A stretch of DNA of 59,570 bases from Candidatus Mediterraneibacter excrementavium (GTDB taxonomy: Bacteria; Bacillota; Clostridia; Lachnospirales; Lachnospiraceae): assembly GCA_019120275.1 (NCBI GenBank), contig DWVL01000095.1:1-59570 (forward strand). Reading direction: 5' to 3'. The notes beneath the pieces are model-generated. The model ran no database searches and was not told the DNA's origin. It worked only from the letters and a program-made list of their open reading frames with translations. A program made the position numbers and the translations under genes. Below, piece by piece: positions 27,586 to 36,531 of the stretch (the first letter of the stretch is position 1; each line of letters starts with the position of its first letter).

Positions 27586-30324
27586 TTATTCCAGTGCGCC
27601 GCGCACCTGTCTCTTTCTGTCCGCGTGCTGTGCGTTCCTGTTGGCAAAAGCACGCGCCCGCGCATAGAGAAGTGTCTTTCGTCCTTCCGGGCTGCGGGTA
27701 TATACAAGATGGAATCTGCCGATGTACGGGATCAGTTCTTTCTGAAACAATTCCGCTTTATCCCTTGTACCTGCAAATACGCCCGGAACGCAGAAATATT
27801 CCCTGGGACGATCCTTTTTCCCTCCGTGGCACAGAAGGTATCTCTGATTCTCCACCGGAAAGAGCATTTCCGAGAGCGCGTCCGCGTAAACATGTTTTTC
27901 GCGGTCCGTTCCTCCCTGCAGCCATGCACAGAACCAGACGCCATCCTCTTCTTCCGACATCACTCTGCATTCAGATGTGATCTGCCCCGCTTTCTGAAGC
28001 GCCTTTAGCACACCTCTGCTGATCCCTCTGAATCGCCACATCGGTGTAAGCTGACGGATAAGCTTCCCGCCGAACACCATGCTCAGCAAAAGGAAAATCC
28101 CTGTGACCGCGTAAAAGGTAAGATCCGGCAGCAGTCCCCGGAACATTACAAACCGAAGAATGTTCAGGAGTTCTGCAAGGATGAGCAGGATCTGGGCGCC
28201 CAGTGCATGGAAGAACAGAACTCCCGGTCTGAACTGCTTTCCGGACGACCTGTATTCTTCCGCCACCTCCATTTTTTCACAGGCACAGACTGCCTGCCGC
28301 CACTGTCCGGCTACTGAAATCCGGTCGGCGCTTCTGCGGGCTGTCTCCTCATTGATCTCTCCGATATGCTTTCTTGTAAAAGGACGCCGGATCGTCGTAA
28401 GCCGGCGGATGCCGTTCTCGATCACCGTTCCGTCATAACTGACGCCGAGCACGCCTTCCATCCGCCGTTCCAGCGTCCGGAAGTCATCCGACATTTCCGG
28501 CTCCTCGATCCCCATGCGTCTTCTTTCTGCTTCTTCCTGCGGGGTGGACATACAGACAAGATGCCAGATATTGCTCACTTTATCCGGATCATTCCTGTTG
28601 ATCCGGATCGCTCTTCCGCGCATCTGGTTTCCCAGCACATATGACCCCACCGTACTCGCCATGACAAGTGAATTGATCCCCTGGGAATCCCATCCCTCGC
28701 CAAGAAGCGACTTGGTCCCGACCAGGATCTGGATGAATCCCTGTTCAAACAATTCCGTTACAGCACGGGTGCAGGCTCCTGCCCTTCCGCCTGCCCTCAC
28801 CTCACTATATCCCAGGCCCACACCTTTCACATCCCGGAATTCCCTGAATTCCGGCTTCTGTCCGGGCGCCGCTTTGTCCAGTTCTGCCTCAAATGCAGTC
28901 CGTGCCTCATCCGGAATGACAACTATGCTCCCGCACAGAACGCCCAGACGCCACCCCGCTCCTCTTCTGCGCAGGAGTTCAAATATCGGCAGGACGCCCA
29001 TGATCCCGGGCGTTTTCTCTGCATCTCCGATCGCGCTTCTGTATTCGCTCCTGATATAATCTGTCAGGATCAGCATGCGCAGCCTTTCTCCCATGGCCGT
29101 ATGTTCACACGATGCGATCCGCAGGATGCTCTCCAGCTTTCCCCGGCTGTTGACCAGCATTTTTTCAATCTTCTCATTCGCCAGAAAACGTACATTCCTT
29201 CTCTCCGTCAGTCCGGCTGATTTCAGCTGCTTAAGAAGCGCTTCTCTGTATTGTTCTGTCGTCCGGTAGCTGTCCGCATCATCAAACAGGAATCCCCGAA
29301 GAAAATACTCCATCCATTTCCCGGACATTTCCGGCATCCTGCTGACGCCGAGTACTTTCAGCCACTTTCCGGAAAACGGGATGCCGGAGGCCTGGCAGTA
29401 AGAAAGCAGGCCGGAAAGATAACCCGGCTTCTCCAGCATCCGGTCGAAATAGCCGTCATAATCCTTCAGCGCAGGATGAGTCGCAGCAGCTTCACGCAGG
29501 CTCTGGTCTGTCATGAGGAACCGGAGTGCCTGTCCCGCGCTTTCGCGGAAACTGCGGATCTCCTCAGCCTCATCCTCCGAGGGAACATTAAACCATACGT
29601 AATCCTGATGCGGACAGAGGCTTCCTTCCCTGACCAGTTCGGGGACCGCGATCTCCGCATCCACGGGGCCGCACATCTTCGTATACCGCTCCCACTGCGC
29701 CGGAGTAGAATCATAAGGCGGCGTGGCAGTAAGTGCGATCACTGTCACGCCTTCACCTTCCATCTCTCCCACAAAATTCTCCAGCGCCTTCCACCATTCA
29801 TTTTTCAGATGATGGCATTCATCCAGGCAGACCGTTCCAATGCCTGCGCTTTTAACCTGACGGACAAATTCAAATCCGGCAAAATCCTCCTCTTCTGTCT
29901 CGCCGCTCTCCTCCGCAGTCTCTTCCACGTTCTTCAATCCTGCCATCGCGCTGTACAGTGTCTGGTAAGTAATGGAAGTGATCATTCCCGGCCGGCGGAT
30001 ATCCTCCGACAGCAGTGAAGTTCCGCCTTCCGTCTTTCCTTTCTCCGGCAGCGCTCCCGCACATAAGAACGAATCCGTGATCCGTTCCAGCCACTGACGG
30101 CGGATCACAATGCGCGGAGACAGGATCAGACAGGGGCGCCCTGTTCTCCTGATCAGTTCTATTCCCAGCGTGGTTTTTCCTGCACCCGGCGCTGCTACGA
30201 TATGGATCTTTCCGTCATCCAGATATCCTGCCGCCTCATTCAGGACGCGTTCCTGGTAACTGCGCCATTTTCCCTGAAAGTTCAGGATCCCGTCATAAAC
30301 ATTTTTTCTCTCTCTGTTTTCCAT
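27586..30324 (-). CDS. SF2 DEAD/DEAH-box helicase with C-terminal membrane helices
   Basis: About 912 residues. Superfamily 2 motifs: Walker A APGAGKTT (45-52), DECH box (168-171), motif III TATPP (199-203) and motif VI QMRGRAIRINR (about 570). Between the motor and the C-terminus, residues about 700-750 carry two hydrophobic stretches (LGAQILLILAELLNILRFVMF-like and TFYAVTGIFLLLSMVF) that look like a membrane hairpin, unusual for a helicase. The C-terminal 150 residues match nothing I recognise. The start at 30324 is chosen because a promoter at 30362-30390 would begin transcription downstream of the ATG at 30363. First gene of the punA-mtaD-rnhA operon. Confidence 0.82.
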   Translation of the reverse strand: MENRERKNVYDGILNFQGKWRSYQERVLNEAAGYLDDGKIHIVAAPGAGKTTLGIELIRRTGRPCLILSPRIVIRRQWLERITDSFLCAGALPEKGKTEGGTSLLSEDIRRPGMITSITYQTLYSAMAGLKNVEETAEESGETEEEDFAGFEFVRQVKSAGIGTVCLDECHHLKNEWWKALENFVGEMEGEGVTVIALTATPPYDSTPAQWERYTKMCGPVDAEIAVPELVREGSLCPHQDYVWFNVPSEDEAEEIRSFRESAGQALRFLMTDQSLREAAATHPALKDYDGYFDRMLEKPGYLSGLLSYCQASGIPFSGKWLKVLGVSRMPEMSGKWMEYFLRGFLFDDADSYRTTEQYREALLKQLKSAGLTERRNVRFLANEKIEKMLVNSRGKLESILRIASCEHTAMGERLRMLILTDYIRSEYRSAIGDAEKTPGIMGVLPIFELLRRRGAGWRLGVLCGSIVVIPDEARTAFEAELDKAAPGQKPEFREFRDVKGVGLGYSEVRAGGRAGACTRAVTELFEQGFIQILVGTKSLLGEGWDSQGINSLVMASTVGSYVLGNQMRGRAIRINRNDPDKVSNIWHLVCMSTPQEEAERRRMGIEEPEMSDDFRTLERRMEGVLGVSYDGTVIENGIRRLTTIRRPFTRKHIGEINEETARRSADRISVAGQWRQAVCACEKMEVAEEYRSSGKQFRPGVLFFHALGAQILLILAELLNILRFVMFRGLLPDLTFYAVTGIFLLLSMVFGGKLIRQLTPMWRFRGISRGVLKALQKAGQITSECRVMSEEEDGVWFCAWLQGGTDREKHVYADALSEMLFPVENQRYLLCHGGKKDRPREYFCVPGVFAGTRDKAELFQKELIPYIGRFHLVYTRSPEGRKTLLYARARAFANRNAQHADRKRQVRGALE

Positions 30325-30361
30325 TTTATCACATCCGTTCCCGGTATTATCCTGCTTTTCC

Positions 30362-30390
30362 ATTATACCCTGTACGGTGTGAAATGTCGA
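30362..30390 (-). promoter_or_regulatory. Promoter of the helicase-punA operon
   Basis: On the minus strand, TCGACA (30385-30390), 17 bases, TATAAT (30362-30367). It lies between the spoIVA stop and the helicase gene and fixes the helicase start at 30324. Confidence 0.68.
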
Positions 30391-30403
30391 GACAGCTTTC
30401 ATT

Positions 30404-31876
30404 TCATATAATGATGCACACCAGGCCTCCGGTCGTATCATTGACGATCTTCTGCATGGAATCCTGAAGTTTCACCTGACTTTCATCCCCGATCATTGCG
30501 ATCTTATTCCGCATGCCGTCCATGACAAGTTCTTCTACCGTCTTTCCGAATATATTGGTTCCCCAGACGCCTTCCGGCGTCTCGCTTTCCTTTCTGATAT
30601 AATCCGCCAGATCCTGGGCCTGCTGTTCGCTTCCGACGATCGGTGCGATCTCTGTCTCTATATTGGCTCTGATCATATGGATGGATGGAGCCTCGGAATG
30701 GATCCGCACGCCGAACTTGCTTCCCTGCTTGATGATAACCGGTGCATCCAGCCTGATTTCCTCCCTGGACGGCGTTACCACCCCGTACCCCTTCATTTTC
30801 ACGTTCGTAAATGCATCCTTTACCGAACTCAGCTCCCGGCGCATGGAAGACAATTCTCTGACCAGCGAGATCAGTTCATATTCCCCGCGGATCTCGGTTC
30901 CTGCCATTTCGCTGAGGACTTCATAATAATACTTCTCCTCATAACAGATCTGTATCCGGACTCTGCCTGTGTCCATTTCGATCTTTTCCAGGCTCATTTC
31001 CCGAATATACGCACTGTCTGTATGAAGTTCGGCGTCGACGGCGCTCCTGACATCCCCGATCCCGCCCATAAAGTTTTTCACCTGTACGAGCAGATCTGCT
31101 TTGATCCGATGATCGCGCGGAAGCATCTCCACCCACCTGGGAATATAAAACTCCACTTCCGTAACCGGGAATCCATAGAGAACCTGGCGCATGATCTCAT
31201 GGATTTCCTCCGGCTTCATCTGTTCGCAGTTGACAGGGACCACACAGGCGCCGTATTTGCGCTGCAGTTCACCGCTCAGCAGCTGCGCCTCATCTGTGTA
31301 TGGTTTGATACAGTTCAGGAGGATCACGAACGGTTTGCCGATCTCCTTTAATTCGCGTACTGTTTTTTCTTCCGGTTCTATGTAATTTTCTCTCGGAAGT
31401 CCGGCAACACTGCCGTCTGTCGTAACCACCACCCCGATCGTCGCGTGATCGCGGATGACTTTGCGGGTGCCGATCTCAGCCGCTTTTGTAAATGGGATTT
31501 CATATTCGTACCATGGCGTCTTCACCTGTCTCTCACCGCCGTTTTCCATATGGCCGGAAGCTCCCTCTACCATAAATCCCACACAGTCTGCAAGCCGGAT
31601 CTTCACCTCCGCATCATCAGAAAGTCTGATCAGCGCCGCTTCTTTCGGTACAAACTTGGGTTCCGTCGTCATGATCGTCGTTCCGGAGGCAGACTGGGGC
31701 AGTTCATCCTGTGTCCGCTCTCTTACATGGCTGTCTGTCAGGTTCGGCAGAACGAGCAGATCCATAAATCTTTTAATAAATGTAGATTTTCCTGTACGGA
31801 CCGGCCCTACCACGCCAATATATATTTCTCCGCCGGTGCGCATCTTCATATCTTTGTATACCTGAAATGACTCCAT
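30404..31876 (-). CDS. spoIVA: Stage IV sporulation protein A (coat morphogenetic ATPase)
   Basis: ATP-driven scaffold that polymerises around the forespore to base the coat. 490 residues, normal length. The Walker A is GPVRTGKSTFIK (about 24-35), and DELPQSASGTTIMTTEPKF follows, a SpoIVA-specific stretch. The C-terminus is the conserved membrane-targeting tail. Its presence argues for endospore formation. The upstream gap holds a sigma-E-like promoter and an inverted repeat that contains the Shine-Dalgarno. Confidence 0.96.
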   Translation of the reverse strand: MESFQVYKDMKMRTGGEIYIGVVGPVRTGKSTFIKRFMDLLVLPNLTDSHVRERTQDELPQSASGTTIMTTEPKFVPKEAALIRLSDDAEVKIRLADCVGFMVEGASGHMENGGERQVKTPWYEYEIPFTKAAEIGTRKVIRDHATIGVVVTTDGSVAGLPRENYIEPEEKTVRELKEIGKPFVILLNCIKPYTDEAQLLSGELQRKYGACVVPVNCEQMKPEEIHEIMRQVLYGFPVTEVEFYIPRWVEMLPRDHRIKADLLVQVKNFMGGIGDVRSAVDAELHTDSAYIREMSLEKIEMDTGRVRIQICYEEKYYYEVLSEMAGTEIRGEYELISLVRELSSMRRELSSVKDAFTNVKMKGYGVVTPSREEIRLDAPVIIKQGSKFGVRIHSEAPSIHMIRANIETEIAPIVGSEQQAQDLADYIRKESETPEGVWGTNIFGKTVEELVMDGMRNKIAMIGDESQVKLQDSMQKIVNDTTGGLVCIII

Positions 31877-31880
31877 AATA

Positions 31881-31930
31881 ATACCCCCTTATCATGCTGA
31901 TACAATGTATGCATCAGGATAAGGGGGTAT
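31881..31930. promoter_or_regulatory. 13-bp inverted repeat masking the spoIVA Shine-Dalgarno
   Basis: ATACCCCCTTATC (31881-31893) is the exact complement of GATAAGGGGGTAT (31918-31930). On the minus strand the 3' arm contains AAGGGGG, the spoIVA Shine-Dalgarno, eight bases before the ATG. A transcript that includes both arms would hide the ribosome site. No U-tract follows, so it is a poor terminator of gpsA. Confidence 0.7.
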
Positions 31931-31932
31931 GA
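31904..31932 (-). promoter_or_regulatory. Sigma-E-like promoter for spoIVA
   Basis: On the minus strand, TCATACC (31926-31932), 14 bases, CATACATT (31904-31911). The -10 matches the mother-cell sigma-E consensus CATACA-T; the -35 matches five of seven positions of KMATATT. A start near 31897 would exclude the 5' arm of the overlapping inverted repeat. SpoIVA is a known sigma-E target in Bacillus. Confidence 0.6.
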
Positions 31933-31940
31933 CTCGCTTT

Positions 31941-32960
31941 TTATTCATCCCATTCAAGGGCGCGATTCTCACCGCGGGATTCCCGCATCATCAGATCGTT
32001 TACGGCTTCCGCCGGTGATTTCCCATCAAAAAGAACCGCATTGACTTCATCGACGATCGGCATGGACACTCCATATTTCTCTGCAAGCTTTGCAGCCGCC
32101 TTCGCTGAATAAACGCCCTCAACGACCATCTTCACTTCATCCATGGCTTCCTGCATGGACATTCCCTGTCCGATGAGATATCCGGCTTTACGGTTGCGGC
32201 TGTGGACGCTGGCGCAGGTAACGATCAGATCTCCGATCCCTGTCAGGCCGGTAAACGTCTCGATCTTTCCGCCCATCTTTACGCCCAGGCGGGCTATTTC
32301 GGCAATGCCTCTTGTGATCAGCGCCGCTTTTGTATTATCTCCGTAACCCAGGCCGTCTGCGATCCCGGCTGCCAGGGCAATCACATTTTTGAGGGAACCG
32401 CCCAGTTCGATGCCGAGGATATCCGGACTTGTGTACACACGGAAGACCGGACTTATGAACATGGATTGCAGATACTCCGCCGTCTTTCTCGTTTTCGCCC
32501 CGATCACACACGTGGTAGGCAGCTTCCTCCCCACTTCCTCCGCATGGCTCGGACCGGAGAGGACAGCCACATCTGCCTGCGGGATTTCCTGCTCGATCTG
32601 TTTTGAGAGCGTCAGAAGCGTGGATTCTTCAATTCCTTTGGCAACATCTACAATAATCTGGCCGTCTGCCACGTAAGGCGCCATCTTTTTTGCCGTACTC
32701 CGGGTAAACGGAGACGGTACGGCAAGGACAAGGAAATCCCTGCCCCGGATCGTATCCTCCATATTTCCGGTAATGACGAGGCTGTCCGGCAGTTTGACTC
32801 CCGGAAGCTTCAATTCGTGCTCGCGCTTTTCATTCAGCATCTTCACTTCATTTTCATCGATGGACCAGACTGTGACCTGATGTCCGTTTTCTGTGAGAAG
32901 CACAGACAACGCTGTTCCCCAGCTTCCCGCTCCCAGTACGCCTACATTTGCCATGGTCAT
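31941..32960 (-). CDS. gpsA: NAD(P)-dependent glycerol-3-phosphate dehydrogenase
   Basis: Reduces dihydroxyacetone phosphate to sn-glycerol-3-phosphate for phospholipids. 339 residues. The N-terminal GVLGAGSWGTAL is the dinucleotide site, followed by VAVLSGPSHAEEV, GSLKNVIALAAGIADGLGYGDNTKAALITRG and GLTGIGDLIVTC. AAGGAG precedes the first ATG (32960); a second ATG six bases on is possible. It lies 10 bases after plsY, whose acyltransferase uses its product. Confidence 0.96.
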   Translation of the reverse strand: MTMANVGVLGAGSWGTALSVLLTENGHQVTVWSIDENEVKMLNEKREHELKLPGVKLPDSLVITGNMEDTIRGRDFLVLAVPSPFTRSTAKKMAPYVADGQIIVDVAKGIEESTLLTLSKQIEQEIPQADVAVLSGPSHAEEVGRKLPTTCVIGAKTRKTAEYLQSMFISPVFRVYTSPDILGIELGGSLKNVIALAAGIADGLGYGDNTKAALITRGIAEIARLGVKMGGKIETFTGLTGIGDLIVTCASVHSRNRKAGYLIGQGMSMQEAMDEVKMVVEGVYSAKAAAKLAEKYGVSMPIVDEVNAVLFDGKSPAEAVNDLMMRESRGENRALEWDE

Positions 32961-32970
32961 GCACTCTCCT

Positions 32971-33633
32971 TTACTTTTTATCTTTTTTCTTTGATCCGAA
33001 TTTATTCTCTGTCCCGGACGCCAGACGTTTCAGATTGGCTTTATGCCGGTACCACGCCAGGGCCGTCATCAGCGCCAGGATCACATACAGTTCGATACAG
33101 CGTGCCGGGGCCATGTCAAACCATCCCCACTGTCCGGCCACGATCATTTCGATCAGAAATACCGTGTATGCGGCAAGGGATCCTACTGATATGTAACGCG
33201 TTGCGATTACCGGGATCAGAAAGCACGCCAGGGTAATCGGGATCATCAGCAGGCTTTCCGGAAGATGCCAGAAACTGTTGACCACCACCAGGCCGGCCAT
33301 TACAGCAATCCCCTTCCCTCCTTTAAAATTCATATAGAAAGGGAAATTATGTCCCAGAGTCACTCCCGCTCCGGCATACAGCGTAAGAAGCGGACGGCAG
33401 TCGCTTCCTCTGTACAGGAAGTACACGGCAAGGAATGCAATGACGCACTTCAGCACATCGCCGGCAAAGGTCAGGAGTCCTGCCTTCCATCCCAGCACCC
33501 GCAGGGCGTTGGTCGTCCCTGCATTGCCGCTCCCCTCTTTTCTGATATCAACATGGCTCAGCTCGCCCACGATATATCCGGTCTGAAAAAGTCCGCACGC
33601 GTACCCAATAGCCAGACAGATCAAACGTTCCAT
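32971..33633 (-). CDS. plsY: Glycerol-3-phosphate acyltransferase PlsY
   Basis: Integral membrane enzyme that transfers acyl from acyl-phosphate to glycerol-3-phosphate. 220 residues with about five hydrophobic segments. Family motifs are present in order: KEGSGNAGTTNALR (about 33-46), LGHNFPFYMNFKGGKGIA and the later GSLAAYTVF. A basic C-terminal tail ends the protein. It lies between der and gpsA; PlsX, which makes the acyl-phosphate, is at 45-46 kb. Confidence 0.94.
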   Translation of the reverse strand: MERLICLAIGYACGLFQTGYIVGELSHVDIRKEGSGNAGTTNALRVLGWKAGLLTFAGDVLKCVIAFLAVYFLYRGSDCRPLLTLYAGAGVTLGHNFPFYMNFKGGKGIAVMAGLVVVNSFWHLPESLLMIPITLACFLIPVIATRYISVGSLAAYTVFLIEMIVAGQWGWFDMAPARCIELYVILALMTALAWYRHKANLKRLASGTENKFGSKKKDKK

Positions 33634-33684
33634 ATTCCTTTTTACTCCTTTACTCTCTTTTCCTCATCCATTGCATCCGATCCG

Positions 33685-35013
33685 CTACTGATCCTTTTCC
33701 TTGCGCTCCCTGATAATGAACTTCAGGGAAGTGCCCCGGAAACCGAACGCTTCCCGGATCTTGTTCTCCAGATATCGGGTGTAGGAGAAATGCATCAGTT
33801 CTTTATCGTTGACAAAGATCACAAAAGTCGGCGGTTTTACTGCCACCTGGGTGATATAATACAGTTTCAGCCTCTTCCCTTTGTCGGACGGCGGCTGCTG
33901 CAGCGCTACCGCCTCGGTCATGATCTCATTTAATACGCCGGTAGCCACCCGCAGTGTCTGGTTTTCGATCACCATATCGATCATATCATATAATTTGTTC
34001 AGGCGCTGGCCCGTAAGCGCTGATACATACATGATCTCCGCGTAAGGCATGTACGAAAGTACATTCCGGATGTCGCTTTCATACTCCCTCATGGTACGGT
34101 CATTTTTCTCGATGGCGTCCCATTTGTTCACGACAATGATCACGCCCTTGCCCCGTTCATGGGCAATTCCGGCGATCTTCGCATCCTGTTCCGTCACGCC
34201 TTCCGTCGCATCGATGACCATAAGCACCACGTCCGCACGTTCCACTGCGGTCACGGTGCGGATGATGCTGTAACGCTCCAGTTCTTCCTTGATCCGGTTC
34301 TTGCGCCGGAGTCCCGCAGTGTCGATGAACACATATTCCTTTCCGTTATGTTCGATCGCCGTATCGATCGCATCCCTGGTCGTCCCGGCAATATCGGAAA
34401 CGATCACACGGTTTTCCCCAAGGAGCCGGTTAATGATCGAAGATTTCCCGACATTAGGCTTCCCTACTATGGCGATGCGCGGCCGGTCATCCTCCTCCTG
34501 CTCCCCGGTTCCTTCCGGGAAATGCTCAACCACAGTCTCCAGCATATCCCCGAGTCCCAGTCTTGATGAAGCGGAGATTGGCACCGGATCGCCGATGCCC
34601 AGATTATAAAATTCATACACATCCGGCATGTATTTCTCAAAACTGTCTACTTTGTTAACGACCAGCACGACCGGTTTCCCGGAACGGCGGAGCATATCCG
34701 CCACCTTGGAATCCGCGTCCACAAGTCCCTGACGCACATCTGTAAGGAAAATGATCACGTCCGCCGTGTCAATGGCGATCTGAGCCTGCTCCCTCATCTG
34801 GGAAAGGATCACATCCCTGCTGTCCGGCTCAATACCGCCGGTATCGATCATCGTAAATTCTTTATCCAGCCATGTCACGTCCGCATAGATCCTGTCTCTG
34901 GTCACTCCCGGCGTATCTTTTACGATGGAGATCATCTGGCCGGCAAGCGCGTTGAAGAGAGTGGATTTGCCCACATTCGGACGCCCGACAATGGCAACTA
35001 CTGGTTTACTCAT
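33685..35013 (-). CDS. der: Ribosome biogenesis GTPase Der
   Basis: Tandem-GTPase factor for 50S subunit assembly, 442 residues. The first G domain has [13 protein letters not shown] and NKVD; the second (from about residue 175) has [13 protein letters not shown] and NKWD. A C-terminal KH-like domain follows (about 350-435). Both domains look intact. It follows the DUF512 radical-SAM gene by 37 bases and precedes plsY, a clostridial arrangement. Confidence 0.97.
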   Translation of the reverse strand: MSKPVVAIVGRPNVGKSTLFNALAGQMISIVKDTPGVTRDRIYADVTWLDKEFTMIDTGGIEPDSRDVILSQMREQAQIAIDTADVIIFLTDVRQGLVDADSKVADMLRRSGKPVVLVVNKVDSFEKYMPDVYEFYNLGIGDPVPISASSRLGLGDMLETVVEHFPEGTGEQEEDDRPRIAIVGKPNVGKSSIINRLLGENRVIVSDIAGTTRDAIDTAIEHNGKEYVFIDTAGLRRKNRIKEELERYSIIRTVTAVERADVVLMVIDATEGVTEQDAKIAGIAHERGKGVIIVVNKWDAIEKNDRTMREYESDIRNVLSYMPYAEIMYVSALTGQRLNKLYDMIDMVIENQTLRVATGVLNEIMTEAVALQQPPSDKGKRLKLYYITQVAVKPPTFVIFVNDKELMHFSYTRYLENKIREAFGFRGTSLKFIIRERKEKDQ

Positions 35014-35050
35014 TCTATATCTGCCTTTCTGTATCTGTTTATATGCTCTT

Positions 35051-36373
35051 TCATTTACCGGATCCGTCCACGACTGCGTCGATGAGATCCTGTCCGCTTG
35101 ATTTTACAATAACTACCGGCACTTGTAAAGCGTCTGAAACCTGCTTTACCGTATAATCATCAAGAAAGATATCTTCATCGGCCTTCAGCATATTGCAGGG
35201 GATCAGAAGCTTCTCTCCCAGTTCCCTCTCCTGCAGCTGCGCGGTCAGATCCTGCCCCGTGATAAGACCGGATACGGTAATGCGCTCTCCGAAAAAGTCA
35301 TTGCGGATCCCGTAGACACGGATCGTCGTTTCAGGATATTTTTCTTCTATCTGTTCCGCCATCCGTTTCAGATACGGGTATGCGAGCCTTCCTGTAGCGA
35401 TCGAAAGGATTCTCCTTTCACGGTCGCCCGCTGAAGCGGCAAGGGCCGCCCTGAATTCCTCATGCAGCAGGCGCAGCATACCCACGCCGTTTTCCAGCTG
35501 AAGATAGCCGTCGTACCGCTCTTCCTCCGGGATTTCCTCTCCGGCAAGCAGATACCATTCATCTCCTGCATGGATAAAATGCAGGCCATGCTCTTTCCAG
35601 AGTTTCTCCTGCCAGCGGTGAACCGTCTCCAGCACCTGTTTCGCATCATCCTTTGTAAACGGTTCAAGCGGATACAGGCCGTCCCGAAATTTTGTCAGTC
35701 CTACCGGCACCACCGACACGCTTCTTAACAGAGGAAGATAACGGGTCAGCTCCCGGATCGAATGTTCCAGTTCCGCGCCGTCGTTGATGCCTTTGCACAG
35801 AACGATCTGACCGTTCATCTCGATACCGCCCTCATACAGCTGCTCCACCTTTTTCAGCGCGTCCCCCGCAAACCGGTTATGAAGCATCCGGCAGCGCAGT
35901 TCCGGATTCATCGTCTGGAACGAAATATTGATCGGCTCCAGCCGGTACCGTATGATCCTTTCAATATCGTGGCCGCTCATGTTGGTAAGCGTCACATAAT
36001 TTCCCTGAAGGAATGACAGCCTCGAATCGTCGTCCTTGAAATAGAGCGTCTCTCTCATTCCTTCCGGCATCTGGTCGATGAAACAGAACATACACTTATT
36101 CCTGCAGGAGCGGTACTCATCCATCAGTCCGGATCCGAACTCCATTCCCAGCTGTTCATCCGCATCCTTTTCAATCTCCAGTTCCCACTGCTCCCCGTCA
36201 GCTTTCTCAACCAGCAGCAGGATCTCTTCATCTTCCGAATAAAACTGATAGTCAAAGATATCTTCAATTTTCTGTCCGTTTATTGATATAAGCCGGTCTC
36301 CCGGTTCAATCCCCATCTCTTCAGCTATGCTGCCCGGCGTGATCCCCATTACGATATGGTCTTGTATATTCAT
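35051..36373 (-). CDS. PDZ-radical SAM protein of the DUF512 family
   Basis: 440 residues; the reaction is not known to me. The N-terminus is PDZ-like (about 1-65, [24 protein letters not shown]). A radical SAM cluster follows with C90, C94 and C97 in the CxxxCxxC spacing, then the DUF512 domain with [15 protein letters not shown] and a final catalytic-looking region. The ATG at 36373 has AGGAG upstream. It sits directly before der, a common pairing in Clostridia, so a role in translation or ribosome assembly is possible but unproven. Confidence 0.87.
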   Translation of the reverse strand: MNIQDHIVMGITPGSIAEEMGIEPGDRLISINGQKIEDIFDYQFYSEDEEILLLVEKADGEQWELEIEKDADEQLGMEFGSGLMDEYRSCRNKCMFCFIDQMPEGMRETLYFKDDDSRLSFLQGNYVTLTNMSGHDIERIIRYRLEPINISFQTMNPELRCRMLHNRFAGDALKKVEQLYEGGIEMNGQIVLCKGINDGAELEHSIRELTRYLPLLRSVSVVPVGLTKFRDGLYPLEPFTKDDAKQVLETVHRWQEKLWKEHGLHFIHAGDEWYLLAGEEIPEEERYDGYLQLENGVGMLRLLHEEFRAALAASAGDRERRILSIATGRLAYPYLKRMAEQIEEKYPETTIRVYGIRNDFFGERITVSGLITGQDLTAQLQERELGEKLLIPCNMLKADEDIFLDDYTVKQVSDALQVPVVIVKSSGQDLIDAVVDGSGK

Positions 36374-36408
36374 GTCATGCTCCTGTGTTCTTCTCATAAT
36401 CCGAGTCA

Positions 36409-36436
36409 AGTATAACACAAATCCGTGTCCCGGCAA
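36409..36436 (-). promoter_or_regulatory. Candidate promoter for DUF512-der-plsY-gpsA
   Basis: On the minus strand, TTGCCG (36431-36436), 16 bases, TATACT (36409-36414). It is about 45 bases before the DUF512 start, divergent from the prs promoter. Confidence 0.5.
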
Positions 36437-36458
36437 AGGTATATTCTTCCTGTTCCAC

Positions 36459-36487
36459 TTGAATCTGACATACAAAAATGATATGAT
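36459..36487 (+). promoter_or_regulatory. prs promoter
   Basis: TTGAAT (36459-36464), 17 bases, TATGAT (36482-36487). Transcription would begin near 36494, about 38 bases before the prs ATG. Confidence 0.7.
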
Positions 36488-36531
36488 GCAAGGGTCAGAT
36501 TATATTCAGATTTCACTTACAGGAGAAAATA

